A DNA stretch of 64,000 bases from Kitasatospora azatica KCTC 9699 (GCF_000744785.1 NZ_JQMO01000002.1:248001-312000); one strand, 5' to 3'. Shown: positions 8,407 through 17,573, counted from the stretch's first letter. Made by a program: numbers and translations. Notes: generated by a model not told the origin, from the sequence alone.

Positions 8407-9714
8407 TCAGCGGACGATGTCCCGCAGGTCCGCCGCCAGGCGCGCCAGCCCGTCGGCGGCCGTCCGCCGGCCGCGCAGGATCTCGTACGAGGCCTCGCTG
8501 ACCGCCAGGCTGAGCTGCTGGTACTGCGGGATCCCGGGCCGCGCGCCGGCCGCCAGGATCGCGCTGCGCAGCACCGGCAGGTACGGGAACCGGGCCACCA
8601 GCTCCGGGTCCTGGTACAGGTCCGCCCAGACCGGGGGCAGCCCGCCCTCGGCGAGCACCCGGCGCTGCACCTGCCGCCCGGTCAGTTCGGCGATCAGCGC
8701 CCGCGCCGTCCGCTGGCGCCGCGAGAAGCGGCTGACCGCCAGGCCCGAGCCGCCCAGCACGCCGCTGCCCGGACCGTCCGGCCCCGGCAGCGGGACCACC
8801 CCGAACCGGCCGGTCACCGCCGAGCCCGGGCCCTGCGCCGCCGGATAGACGTACGGCCAGTTCCGCAGGAAGAGCAGGTGCCCGTCCTGGAAGGCCTGCC
8901 GGGACTCCTCCTCCTGGTACTCCAGCGCCGCCTGCGGGATCCAGCCCGCGCGCAGCCCGCCGGCCAGGAACTCCAGCCCCGCCCGTGCCCGCGCGCTGTC
9001 CACCACCACCGCGCCGCTGCCGTCCAGCAGGTCGCCGCCGGCCGAGCGGACCGCCTCCAGCGCGTTGACCGTCAGTCCCTCGTACGGCTTGAACTGGCCC
9101 GCGTACCCGGCCAGGCCCGCCGCCGGCGCCAGCGTGCTCGCCTGCCGCGCCAACTCGGCCCAGCTGGTGGGCGGCTGCTGACCGGCGGCGGCCAGGATGT
9201 CGCTGCGGTAGTAGAGCATCGCGGCGTTCGCCACGTACGGCACCGCGTACAGCCGCCCCGCGAAGCGCCCGGCCGAGAGCACCGGCGGCAGGAACCGGTC
9301 CAGCGGGAACCGCGCCTCGTCCAGCGGGGCGATCCAGCGCCGGGCGGCGAACTCGGCCGTCCAGACCACGTCCAGGTTGAGCACGTCGAAGCGGCTGTCG
9401 CCCCGGCCCAGTTCGCCCGCCAGCTGGGCGTGCACCTCGTCGGCGGCCTCCGGCAGCTCGACCAGTTCGGCCGGCTCGGCCGGGTGCGCGGCGTTCCAGT
9501 CGGCCAGCACGCCGCGCAGGTAGCCGGTGGTGTCCTTGCCGGTCGCCAGCGTGACCGGCCCGGTGCCGTTCGGGTCTCCGGCCGGCTCGGCGCCGCCGGC
9601 GAGCACACGCCAGGCCAGCGCGCCGGCGCCACCGGCGAGCAGCGTGCCGCCCGCCAGCGCCCCCGCGAGCGTCCGCCTGCTGAGGGGGGACTGCGCGGCC
9701 GGCCGGTTCGACAT
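8407..9714 (-). CDS. Extracellular solute-binding protein, Tat-like signal (orphan sugar-binding protein)
   Basis: 435 residues. The N-terminus SPLSRRTLAGALAGGTLLAGGAGAL has a twin-arginine followed by a hydrophobic stretch, suggesting Tat export. The mature part looks like a family 1 sugar-binding protein of the trehalose/maltose type: FDVLNLDVVWTAEFA, AMLYYRSDIL, PPTSWAELARQA and a late VARFPYLPVLR...PGIPQYQQLS. The ATG at 9714 follows GGGGAGG at five bases. No permease is adjacent in the same operon; the next gene downstream is the alpha-glucosidase, 140 bases away, so it may feed the same importer or work with permeases elsewhere. Divergent from the PadR gene. Confidence 0.88.
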   Translation of the reverse strand: MSNRPAAQSPLSRRTLAGALAGGTLLAGGAGALAWRVLAGGAEPAGDPNGTGPVTLATGKDTTGYLRGVLADWNAAHPAEPAELVELPEAADEVHAQLAGELGRGDSRFDVLNLDVVWTAEFAARRWIAPLDEARFPLDRFLPPVLSAGRFAGRLYAVPYVANAAMLYYRSDILAAAGQQPPTSWAELARQASTLAPAAGLAGYAGQFKPYEGLTVNALEAVRSAGGDLLDGSGAVVVDSARARAGLEFLAGGLRAGWIPQAALEYQEEESRQAFQDGHLLFLRNWPYVYPAAQGPGSAVTGRFGVVPLPGPDGPGSGVLGGSGLAVSRFSRRQRTARALIAELTGRQVQRRVLAEGGLPPVWADLYQDPELVARFPYLPVLRSAILAAGARPGIPQYQQLSLAVSEASYEILRGRRTAADGLARLAADLRDIVR

Positions 9715-9760
9715 TGAACCTCCCCGAGCTTTGACCGGTGCGCCCACACCGGAAATCCGT

Positions 9761-9776
9761 CAACCTATACCTCCCG
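9761..9776 (-). promoter_or_regulatory. Putative promoter of the orphan sugar-binding protein gene
   Basis: Minus strand reads CGGGAGGTATAGGTTG. TATAGG could be the -10 element, about 50 bases before the ATG at 9714. It shares GGTATA in similar context with the elements near 846 and 8310. Confidence 0.3.
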
Positions 9777-9855
9777 ACCGGCGACCACGGTCAGAGTCCC
9801 CCGTAATGTGTGGCCAAGGCGTGACCAGCGCGATCGAGAGGAGGTGGCGGTTCCG

Positions 9856-10359
9856 GTGCGGCCCCAGCTGCTGGCCCTGCTGGCCAGAGCGCCCGCCTAC
9901 GGGTACGAACTCAAGCAGGGCCTTGAGCAGACCTTCGGCCCGGCGTACCCTCAGCCGAACATCGGTCAGATCTACGTCACCCTGGGTCGACTCGAGAAGG
10001 GCGGGCTGATCCGCGGCCAGGAGGTGGCCCAGGACGGCAGGCCCGACAAGAAGGTCTACGAGATCACCGAGGAGGGCATCCAGGAACTCGCCGAGTGGTT
10101 CGCGGCGCCCACCGAAGGCCCCCGGGTACGCGACGAGTTCTTCATGAAGCTGGTCCTGGCGCCCGGCACCGAGCTCGCCGACCAGCTGACGCTGATCAAC
10201 AACCAGCGCCGCCACTGCCTCACCATGATGCGCGGGCTGAACCGGCTGGCCGCCGAGGAACAGGGCAACCGGGTCTCCCAACTGCTCATCGAGGGCGCCG
10301 TACTGCACCTGCAGGCGGACCTGGACTGGCTGGAACGCTGTCAGGAGGAGCTGACGTGA
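9856..10359 (+). CDS. PadR-family transcriptional regulator
   Basis: About 167 residues. The N-terminal winged helix has the family pattern LLALLARAPAYGYELKQ, PNIGQIYVTLGRLEKGGLI and KKVYEITEEG; the C-terminus is the helical dimerisation region (HCLTMMRGLNRL...LEGAVLHL). The GTG at 9856 is chosen; AGGAGG ends 11 bases before it, and another in-frame GTG at 9844 overlaps that site. The stop codon overlaps the GTG of the ABC ATPase (GTGA), so the regulator is co-transcribed and coupled with an exporter. That is the usual arrangement for a PadR repressor controlling its own efflux operon. Inducer unknown. Confidence 0.92.
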   Translation: MRPQLLALLARAPAYGYELKQGLEQTFGPAYPQPNIGQIYVTLGRLEKGGLIRGQEVAQDGRPDKKVYEITEEGIQELAEWFAAPTEGPRVRDEFFMKLVLAPGTELADQLTLINNQRRHCLTMMRGLNRLAAEEQGNRVSQLLIEGAVLHLQADLDWLERCQEELT

Positions 10360-11351
10360 CCGACCCGGAGCCGACAGCGGTACCGGCCGCCCGGCCGCCG
10401 GCCGAGGCCGACGCGCAAGAGCCAGGGCGGTCGGCCGACGGGCCGCATTCACGGCTGTCCGCCAACGGGCCGGAGGCGCAGCGGTCGGCCGACGGGCCGG
10501 CACCGCTCCTGCTGGCCGAGGGGCTGGTCAAGGCGCACCTGAGCGGCTCGGCGACGGTCCCCGCCGTGCGCGGCGTCAGCCTGCGGGTGGAGCGCGGCGA
10601 GTTCGTCGCGGTCACCGGGCCGTCCGGGGCCGGGAAGTCCACCCTGCTGCACCTGCTCGGCGGCCTGCTCCGGCCCGACGAGGGCGAGCTGCGCCTCGAC
10701 GGCCGCCGGGTGGACCGGCTCGGCGAGGCCGACTGGGCGGTGCTGCGCCGGCGCCGGCTCGGCATCGTCTTCCAGAGCGGCAACCTGCTCGGCGACCTCA
10801 ACGTCACCGACAACGTCGAACTGCCCGCCCTGCTGGCCGGTGTCCCGGTCCGCACCGCGCGGGCCCGGCGCCGCGAACTGCTCGCCGAACTCGGCCTCGG
10901 CGACAAGGCCACCGCCGGACCGGGAGCGCTCTCCGGCGGTGAACGCCAGCGGGTCGCGCTGGCCCGCGCCCTGGTCAACGACCCCGACCTGCTGCTCGCC
11001 GACGAGCCCACCGGCAACCTGGACAGCCGCAGCACCCGCGAGGTGCTGGCCCTGCTGACCCGCTACCACCGCCTCGGCCGCACCATCGTACTGGTCACCC
11101 ACGACGCCCGGGTGGCCAGCAGCGCGGACCGGGTGATCAGCCTCTTCGACGGCCGGATCGCCGACGACTCCCGGGTCGCGGAACCGGAACCGGGACGGGA
11201 CACGGAGGCCGTTCGGCGGATCCTGGAGCTGGGGGCGGGGCGCGCTCCCCGAACGAAGGTGCCGGGCTCGCCGGGTGCGCGGCGGCGGGTCAAGCCGCCG
11301 GTCGGCGGCGACCGCACCGCACCGCAGGTCGATCCGGAATTGGGCGGGTGA
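10356..11351 (+). CDS. ABC transporter ATP-binding protein (LolD/MacB-type exporter ATPase)
   Basis: 331 residues. Walker A GPSGAGKST near residue 88, signature LSGGERQRVALARAL, Walker B LLLADEPTGNLDS and the H-loop VTHDAR are all intact, so it should hydrolyse ATP. The first 50 residues are a disordered extension with RSADGP-type repeats, and the C-terminus has about 50 basic residues beyond the normal end. The GTG at 10356 overlaps the PadR stop by four bases, with AGGAG upstream. It powers the FtsX-type permease encoded three bases downstream. Substrate unknown; such complexes export lipids, peptides or antibiotics. Confidence 0.93.
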   Translation: MTDPEPTAVPAARPPAEADAQEPGRSADGPHSRLSANGPEAQRSADGPAPLLLAEGLVKAHLSGSATVPAVRGVSLRVERGEFVAVTGPSGAGKSTLLHLLGGLLRPDEGELRLDGRRVDRLGEADWAVLRRRRLGIVFQSGNLLGDLNVTDNVELPALLAGVPVRTARARRRELLAELGLGDKATAGPGALSGGERQRVALARALVNDPDLLLADEPTGNLDSRSTREVLALLTRYHRLGRTIVLVTHDARVASSADRVISLFDGRIADDSRVAEPEPGRDTEAVRRILELGAGRAPRTKVPGSPGARRRVKPPVGGDRTAPQVDPELGG

Positions 11352-11354
11352 GTC

Positions 11355-13777
11355 GTGCGCGCCGTCCTGCGGTGGATCCGCGCCGACCTGCGCTCGCACC
11401 GGCTACCCTCGCTGCTGGTGGTGGCGGCGACCGCCGGCACGGTGGCCGCACTGCTGCTCGCCGGCACCCTGCTGGGCACCGCCGACCCCTGGCAGCGCCA
11501 GTTCCGCCAGGCCCAGGCGCCGCACGTGCGGATCGACACCGGGTCGGCGGCAGCAGCGGGGGCGGGCACGGGCGCGCCGATCGGTGACGATCCCGGGCTG
11601 GCCGCGCTGGCCCAACTGCCCGGCGTCCTCTCGCTCACCGCCCAGCAGCACACGGCGAACGCGACACTGACCGGCAGTGGGAGCGGCGGGGGTGGTGACC
11701 GGATCCCGCTCACCCTGCGGGCGGACGCTCCGGGTGCCCCGCGACCGCTGCCGACCGCCGGCCATTGGCTGGACCCGACCGTCCTCGACGGACTGGTGCT
11801 GGAACGCTCGGCCGCCGACGCCGCCTGGGCCCGGCCCGGCGACCGGCTCACCCTGCTCGGCGAGCGGGGGCAGCTGATCCAGCTGCAGGTACTCGGCATC
11901 GCCGACAGCCCCGACCAGATCCGTTACCCCGAGGCCGGGTTCGGCCTCGGCTGGGTGCTGCCCGCCACCCTCGACCTGATCCAGCCCGACCGGGCCGCCC
12001 AGGGCCGCACCGTGGGACTGCGGCTCGCCGACCCCGCCACCGCCGGGTACGCGGCGCAGCGCGCCGTCACCTCGGTCGGCGCCGGCCGGGTGACCCGGCT
12101 GAGCACCTGGCTGGACGCGCGGGCCGACCGGGCCCAGGACGACCGGCTGGCCGGGCTGCTGCTCGGCCTCACCGGCCTGGCGGCGCTGCTCGCCGCCGCA
12201 CTCGCGGTGGCGGGCGCGGCCGGCGGCCGGATCCGCGCGCGGACCGGCGACATCGCGCTGCTCAAGGCGCTCGGCTTCACGCCCGCCCAGGTGGTGCGGA
12301 TGTTCACCGCGCAGCACCTGCTGCTCGCCGGCGCCGGCGCCCTGTTGGGCGCGGGCGGCGCCGCACTCGCAGGACGGCTCTGGCCGGTCCTCGCGGGCGG
12401 GCCACTACCCGTCGGGCCGTCGGTCACCGGCGCCGTCACGGCCGTGGCGCTCGCCGCCATCGGGCTGGCCGCCGCGCTGCCCGCCTACCGGGCCGCCCAG
12501 GTGGCACCGGTGCCGCCCGCCGAGGGCACCCGGATGGGCAGCGCGGCCCCCGCCCGGCCCGGCTCGGCGCGCTGCGCCGGCTGCCGCCGGCTCTGGTCCT
12601 GGGTCTGAGCAGCGCGTTGCGGCACCGAGGGCCGAGCGCCGTCACCGTGCTGCGGCTCACCGTTCCGATCCTGGCCTGCACCTTGGCGCTGAGCACCTGG
12701 GCCACCCTGGACGCGGTGGCTCGGACCTCGGCGGGGGGCGTGCGGTCGGCGGTCCTGACGGTGCGACAGGTGAGTGGCGGGGGCGGGGCGGGCGGTGGCG
12801 GCACCGGCAGTGCGCCTGCCGGCGCGCCGGGGAGTGCAGGCAGCGGCACCCCGAACCCCGATGCCCTGCGCGAGGCGCTCGCCGCCGACCCGGCCTCGGC
12901 CGGGGTCTACCCCGGGGTCGAGTTGGAGGCGCTGGCGCCCGGCCAGTCCGCCACGCTCACCCTGCGCGCGCTCGGCAGCAGCACCGTGCCGTTCCCGTTC
13001 CGGGTGGTGGAGGGACGCGGCGTCCAGGCCACCGACGAGGCCGTAGCCGGCCAAGGAGCGCTGGACCTGCTCGACGTCCGGGTCGGCCAGTGGGTCCGGG
13101 TGACCACCGGCGGCACCCCACGCATCCTGCACATCGTCGGCCGCAACCTGGAGCCCGAGCGCGGTGGCCGGGTGATCTCCACCGGGCTCGACACCCTGGA
13201 CCGGCCCGGCGACCCGAGCCGGCCCGCCTTCTACAGCATGGTGCTGCGCCCGGGCAGCGACCCGGCCCGGGTCCAGCGCGAACTCCCCACCCGCACTTCC
13301 GCCCTGGCCGGCCTGGCCGGGCAGCTGGACGTGCGCCCGGCCCCCGACCCGGCCGCTCAGCTGACCGCGCTGCGCGGTTCGGTGGTCGGCCTGCTGGTGC
13401 TGCTGGGTCTGATCGCCCTGGCCGAGCTGCTGACGGCGGCGGCCACCGGCCTGCGCGAACACCGCTACGACCTGGGCCTGTTGCGGGCCATCGGGCTGAC
13501 GCCACGGCAGGCCGGCGCCATGATGGCCACCCGGGGCGCCGCGCTGGCCCTCGCGGGGGTGGCGTTGGGCACCGCGCTGGGCGTCCCGCTGGCCCGCCGG
13601 CTGATCGACCTGCAGGGCCGGACCGGCGGCGTGGGCGAGGGCATCGCCCGAGCGCCGTCGATCGGCGCCGTGCTCACCCTGGCCGCCCTTACCGCAGCCG
13701 CGGCGGCCGCGCTTTCGGCCCTGCCGGCACTGCGCGCCGCCCGCCTGCCGGGTGGGGACGGCGTACCCCGGGACTGA
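11355..13777 (+). CDS. FtsX-family ABC transporter permease, frame broken near 12547-12551
   Basis: Membrane partner of the ATPase. The plus-strand frame from the GTG at 11355 encodes 417 residues: an N-terminal helix (LPSLLVVAATAGTVAALLLAG), an external domain, and a first FtsX domain (GRIRARTGDIALLKALGFTPAQVV). It then stops at 12608. The expected continuation, LGALRRLPPALVLGLSSALR, a second external domain and a second FtsX domain (YDLGLLRAIGLTPRQAG), is intact in another frame and ends at 13777. Adding one C to the five-C run at 12547-12551 restores a single protein of about 807 residues. A similar missing C breaks eccB, so a sequencing or assembly error in C-runs is as likely as a true mutation. 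If real, only half of the permease is made. Confidence 0.82.
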
Positions 13778-13841
13778 CTCGGCGTCATGGCCCGTGGGGC
13801 GCACGGCGACCGCTGAAGGTCACGGCTGCGTGTCGCCCTCG

Positions 13842-13958
13842 CCACTCGGCGCGCCGCCCGACCGTTCGGCGCGACCGTTCCTGCCGCTCGGCGCATGCGC
13901 TCACCCGTTCGGCGCTGGTCGGTCAGCCGTGCGCCGCTGGGTTGCCGCCGTTCGGCGC
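13842..13958 (+). repeat. About 21-bp phased direct repeats, core CCGTTCGGCGC
   Basis: The core CCGTTCGGCGC or a close variant starts at 13842 (CCACTCGGCGC), 13862, 13884 (CCGCTCGGCGC), 13905, 13927 (degenerate) and 13948. The spacings of 20-22 bases are close to two helical turns, so all copies face the same side of the DNA. It lies in the 393-base gap before the ECF sigma gene. A multi-site operator is possible; function unknown. Confidence 0.6.
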
Positions 13959-14013
13959 GGCCGGTAGCGGTGGCCGTTCCGGCGGTCGAGAGCGCTCTCT
14001 ACGGTGGCCGCAG

Positions 14014-14118
14014 GAGCTCGTTCCGAACTCTCGCTCTCTCGCAGTGCCGAGCTCCCGTAGCGCCGAGCTCTCGTGGTCCCGAGCTCCTGTAGTGCCGAGC
14101 TCCCGTGGTCCCGAGCTC
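14014..14118 (+). repeat. 16-bp tandem repeat CCGAGCTCYYGTRGTS before the ECF sigma gene
   Basis: GAGCTC recurs exactly every 16 bases at 14049, 14065, 14081, 14097 and 14113 inside units of the form CCGAGCTCYYGTRGTS. An isolated GAGCTC at 14014 and degenerate CCGAAC units flank the array on both sides. It ends about 50 bases before the sigma factor start, inside its likely leader or promoter. Confidence 0.7.
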
Positions 14119-14170
14119 TCGCACCCCCGAACCCTCTCGCTTTCCCGAACCCTCGAAGGACGGTGACCTC

Positions 14171-14776
14171 GTGAGCCCGACGCTGACCGCCGCTCGCCTG
14201 GCCGGCTCCGCCGCGACGACCGCCAACACCCGAACCCGCGGCAAACGGGCCGCGCGGGCGGCCGAGCACGTGGACGAGCGGGTGATGCGCGCCGTCTACC
14301 AGGAACACGGTGCGGCCGTGCTGAAGTTCGCGCTGTCGCTGATCTATGACCGGCAGCGCGCCGAGGACGTGGTCCAGGAAACGTTCCTGCGGCTCTGGCG
14401 CCACCCGGAGGCTCTGCTCGCCGAGGATCTGTCGATCCGGCCCTGGCTGTTCACCGTCGCCCGGCGGATCGTGATCGACGCCCGGCGGGCGCAGGCGGTA
14501 CGGCCCCAGGAGATCGGCGACGCCGAACTCGAGGCCCAGCCGCTGCCCGACGACGCGATCGAGCGGGTGACCACCCGGGCCGCCTTCCACGAGTCGATGG
14601 AGACGCTGAGCCCGAGCCACCGTGCGGTGCTGGTCGAGCTCTACTACCGGGGCTGTTCGGTGGCCGAGGCCGCGCGCCGGCTCGGTGTCCCGCAGGGGAC
14701 CGTCAAGTCGCGCAGCCACTACGCACTGCGGGCGCTGCGTGAGAGTCTGACCCGCCGTGGTGTTCTCGCCCACTAG
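14171..14776 (+). CDS. ECF-type RNA polymerase sigma factor
   Basis: 201 residues. The GTG at 14171 is preceded by GAAGGACGG. Region 2 is seen as MRAVYQEHGAAVLKFALSL and RAEDVVQETFLRLWRHPE, followed by RPWLFTVARRIVIDARRA. Region 4 is LSPSHRAVLVELYYRGCSVAEAARRLGVPQGTVKSRSHYALRAL. This is the group of Streptomyces sigma-K-like ECFs that pair with membrane anti-sigma factors carrying WGT domains, and such a gene follows after 96 bases. It would redirect RNA polymerase to a small regulon in response to an envelope signal. The long repeat-rich upstream region suggests special control. The type VII locus starts 700 bases downstream. Confidence 0.93.
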   Translation: MSPTLTAARLAGSAATTANTRTRGKRAARAAEHVDERVMRAVYQEHGAAVLKFALSLIYDRQRAEDVVQETFLRLWRHPEALLAEDLSIRPWLFTVARRIVIDARRAQAVRPQEIGDAELEAQPLPDDAIERVTTRAAFHESMETLSPSHRAVLVELYYRGCSVAEAARRLGVPQGTVKSRSHYALRALRESLTRRGVLAH

Positions 14777-14794
14777 CCACGCGCGCGTACCGTT

Positions 14795-14831
14795 GGACGA
14801 CTCAGGGCCGACTGGACGGCTCAGGGCCGAC
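14795..14831 (+). repeat. Two tandem copies of GGACGRCTCAGGGCCGAC
   Basis: Eighteen-base units at 14795-14812 and 14814-14831, one base apart and one mismatch between them, between the sigma gene and its anti-sigma-like gene. Could be a local duplication or an operator for a second promoter. Confidence 0.5.
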
Positions 14832-14872
14832 CGGCCGCCGTGCGCGACTCGGTGAGCGAAGGAGGACTGGTG

Positions 14873-15391
14873 GTGGCGCCCAACGACCTCCACGCCGACC
14901 TCGGTCCGGACGACCTGGTCCTGCGCGGCCTGCTGGGTGACATGCACAGTGAGCGGCGCCGAGCGGCCCTGCGAAGACGGCTCGCCGTCCTGCTCGGCGC
15001 GCTGGCCCTGATGGCGGCCAGTTGTGTCCTGACTCGCGCCTTCGACGCGGGCGTCGCCGCCGGCGCCGCCCACCGACCGGCGGTCACCGTGATCGCCGCC
15101 GATCCCGTGACGGGCGTGCGGGCCGGACTGGGCACCGCCCGGCACGACTGGGGCACCGAGGTACTGCTCGAACTGCGGGACGGCCAAGGACCGCGCGACT
15201 GCGCGCTGTTCGTGGTGGACCGGACGGGCGCCGCCCGCACCATCGGCGGCTGGACCGTGGCGGCGCCCAGCGCGCCGGGCGCCTCGGCCGCGGTGTCGAT
15301 CACCGCCGCCACCGCCCTGCAGCCGGACGCGATCGACCATTTCGAGGTGCGCTCCGGCACTGGTCAGCTGCTGCTCTCGATCCACCCGTAG
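14873..15391 (+). CDS. Membrane-anchored anti-sigma-like protein paired with the ECF sigma factor
   Basis: 172 residues from the GTG at 14873, which has AAGGAGG seven bases upstream (the GTG at 14870 is an alternative). A short cytoplasmic part with MHSERRRAALRRR leads into one transmembrane helix (about residues 37-60), then an extracytoplasmic domain with WGTEVLLEL, GPRDCALFVV, GGWTVAAP and IDHFEV...LLSI. The position directly after an ECF sigma gene and the domain type indicate an anti-sigma factor. The cytoplasmic part lacks the usual HxxxCxxC zinc motif, so the sigma-binding surface is not the classical ZAS fold. Paralogous to the protein at 1154-1708. Confidence 0.72.
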   Translation: MAPNDLHADLGPDDLVLRGLLGDMHSERRRAALRRRLAVLLGALALMAASCVLTRAFDAGVAAGAAHRPAVTVIAADPVTGVRAGLGTARHDWGTEVLLELRDGQGPRDCALFVVDRTGAARTIGGWTVAAPSAPGASAAVSITAATALQPDAIDHFEVRSGTGQLLLSIHP

Positions 15392-15492
15392 GGCAGGTCG
15401 TGGTGGCTCTGGGTGAACCACTCGCCGGTCGGACCCGTGCATCGAGGTGACACCAGGATTGCCCGAATTTCCACGAGGGGTGGCCGTTTTCG

Positions 15493-17544
15493 ATGAGCGC
15501 TCTGGTCAGCCGGTCGGCGGTGGCCACGGTCGGTGACGGCTGGTCGGCGTGGCAGATCCCGGCGGGTATCTGGCTCTCCGCCGGGAGTTCGGACACGGTC
15601 CGGGCCGCGGCGGCCGGACGGGTGGCGCGCGATCCGGAGCGGCTGACCCTGGTGGTGGACGCCGACGGGCCCGGCCCGGAGGTGACCCGCGCCGTCGAGG
15701 CCACCCTGGCCCTGCTGCCGCCGCAGCAGCCGCGGGCCGTGCGGCTGGTGCTCGCGCTGGTGGACGGCGCGTTGGCGCAGGATCTCGCGGACCGCTTCGA
15801 TCTCGACCTGGTCGCCTCCAGCGGCCACCTGCTGAGCGCGCCCGACGGGCTGGTGGCGGTCGCCGGCTTCGATCCGGGCCGCCCGCACACCTTCTGGCAG
15901 TGGCGCCGGTTCCGCCCGCACCTGCCGCCGGAGCCGTGCGGCGCGCTGCATCCGTGCCCGCCCTGGGAGCTCGCGCTGTTGGCACGCGGGGTGCGGCCCG
16001 GCAAGGTGCCGGATGTGCCGGGCGTGCTGCTGCAGCGGGTCCCGGCCGGCCTGGTGCTGCATCAGACCTCGGATCCGGCCGCCGGCTTCATGCGCTCCGC
16101 CGGCTGGCTGCGACCCGATCCGAACCATCTCACCGTGCTGGTGCGGGCCGTCGGGCGGGAGCCGGCGATGCTGGAGGCGCTGACCGCGCTGCTCACCGCC
16201 TTGGCCCGCTGGCAGCCGGCCCGGGTGCGGCTGCTCTGGCCGTACGCGGCGGCCCCGGAGCTGGCCGGCGACCTGCAGCGGCTCAGTGACGAGTTCGCCG
16301 CCGAACTCACCGCGCCGGACGGCGAGGTCGTACCGCACGGGCCGTCGGGCCTGCGGGTGGTGGCGACGGCCGAGGCGGATACCGAGACCGAGACCGCCAC
16401 GGACGGGAACTGGGTGCGGTTCGCGCCGCACCGTGAGCCGTTGGCGCTGGGACCGGTGATCGACAGTGATCCCGGCGCGGCCGAGGTGACGGTGGCAGCG
16501 GCTCCGTCGGCGGCGCTGCCGCTCGGCCCGACACCGACACCGACCCAGGCGCCGGAGCCCGAGCCGACGCGGGAGCCCGTAGCCGAGCCCGTCGCCCAGA
16601 CCTTTCCCGTGCGCGCCGTCGTCCTGGTCCCCCGCCTGCACGCCAGCACCCCCGAGGAGCGCCAGCGCTACCGCGAACACGCGGGCTCGCGCCACGAGAA
16701 GCACGTGGTCGCGGTCGCCCGGGCGCTCGCCCAGCGTCCCGCGCTGCGCGGCGCCTCCCCCCGCTCCTCCCGGGAGGCCGAGGACGTGGTGGCCGTCGAT
16801 CTGGCCGCCCTGCGCGCCTACCTGTGCGGCGAGCCGCTCAACCTGGACGACGTGCTGCGCAGCGCCAACCCGTCCCCAGCCCGGGCGCACACCGCCTGCC
16901 TGGTCTCCGGGCTGCGGGTGCTCCCGGCGTACCGGGGAGCGGTCTTCCGCTCGGCGCGGCTCTCCGCCGAGGCACTCGCGCGGTACCGTCCGGGCCTGCC
17001 GCTGATCGAGCCCGGTTTCGTCTCGGGGGCGACCTCCCCGGCGGGCGTCCCGGCACCCCACCCCGCAGCGGAACCCGGTACGAAGCCCAGCCCGGAGCCC
17101 GGTAGGGCCGCCGGCGGCGAGGCCCCCGGTACGGCGCGGGTGCGGTACGCCGTCTGGTCGCAGACCGCCCGGCGCACCGGCTGGTTGGACACCGGCAGCG
17201 CCGGCGAGGAGGCGCTCTTCGTGGCCGGCACGGAGTTCCTGGTGCTGGACGTGGAGGCGGCGCAGGAGTCCGGGCCCGCCGTGGTCTACCTGCGCGAGAG
17301 CCCCCGGGCGGGTGCGCAGCCGGGTCCGGACGGCACGGTCGAGCTGACCGAGGCCGACCGCACGATCCTGGACCGGCTGCGGACCGCGCTGGGCGCCGCA
17401 CCGGGCGAGGACGGTGCGCGGCCCGTCCCCTCCCGCCACGGCGCCGGCGCCGCGAAGGCTGCCGCGCCTGTCGTCCGCTCCCAGCCCCGGCACTTCTTCC
17501 CGCTCGGGCTGGACGCCAACGGCCTGCTGTTCCTGAGTAGTTGA
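15493..17544 (+). CDS. Type VII locus protein with C-terminal ADP-ribosyltransferase-like domain
   Basis: 683 residues, ATG at 15493. The N-terminal 280 residues are an unrecognised alpha/beta domain with repeated LTLVVDADG/HLTVLVRAVG-type strands. A Pro/Glu linker (about 345-375) separates it from a C-terminal part that looks like an ADP-ribosyltransferase fold. There, LRAYLCGEPLNLDDVLR is followed by the strand AYRGAVFRS (Arg481, the R of R-S-E), then GFVSGATSP in the position of S-T-S. GEEALFVAGTEFLVL ends it, with Glu573 at the catalytic Glu position, but the first residue of the usual ExE is Gly571. Activity is therefore uncertain. It opens the block that contains the double AAA+ ATPase and mycosin. 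Substrate, effector or chaperone-like roles cannot be separated from sequence. Confidence 0.6.
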   Translation: MSALVSRSAVATVGDGWSAWQIPAGIWLSAGSSDTVRAAAAGRVARDPERLTLVVDADGPGPEVTRAVEATLALLPPQQPRAVRLVLALVDGALAQDLADRFDLDLVASSGHLLSAPDGLVAVAGFDPGRPHTFWQWRRFRPHLPPEPCGALHPCPPWELALLARGVRPGKVPDVPGVLLQRVPAGLVLHQTSDPAAGFMRSAGWLRPDPNHLTVLVRAVGREPAMLEALTALLTALARWQPARVRLLWPYAAAPELAGDLQRLSDEFAAELTAPDGEVVPHGPSGLRVVATAEADTETETATDGNWVRFAPHREPLALGPVIDSDPGAAEVTVAAAPSAALPLGPTPTPTQAPEPEPTREPVAEPVAQTFPVRAVVLVPRLHASTPEERQRYREHAGSRHEKHVVAVARALAQRPALRGASPRSSREAEDVVAVDLAALRAYLCGEPLNLDDVLRSANPSPARAHTACLVSGLRVLPAYRGAVFRSARLSAEALARYRPGLPLIEPGFVSGATSPAGVPAPHPAAEPGTKPSPEPGRAAGGEAPGTARVRYAVWSQTARRTGWLDTGSAGEEALFVAGTEFLVLDVEAAQESGPAVVYLRESPRAGAQPGPDGTVELTEADRTILDRLRTALGAAPGEDGARPVPSRHGAGAAKAAAPVVRSQPRHFFPLGLDANGLLFLSS

Positions 17545-17573
17545 CCCGATTCCCGAAGGACGGTGACCCGAGC

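Noticed and set aside
12540..12610. Programmed ribosomal frameshift in the FtsX permease gene
   Set aside because: No slippery heptamer or downstream pseudoknot stands out; a missing C in a C-run explains it more simply, as in eccB.
14049..14118. Possible CRISPR array from the 16-base repeats
   Set aside because: Units are contiguous with no unique spacers and no cas genes nearby.
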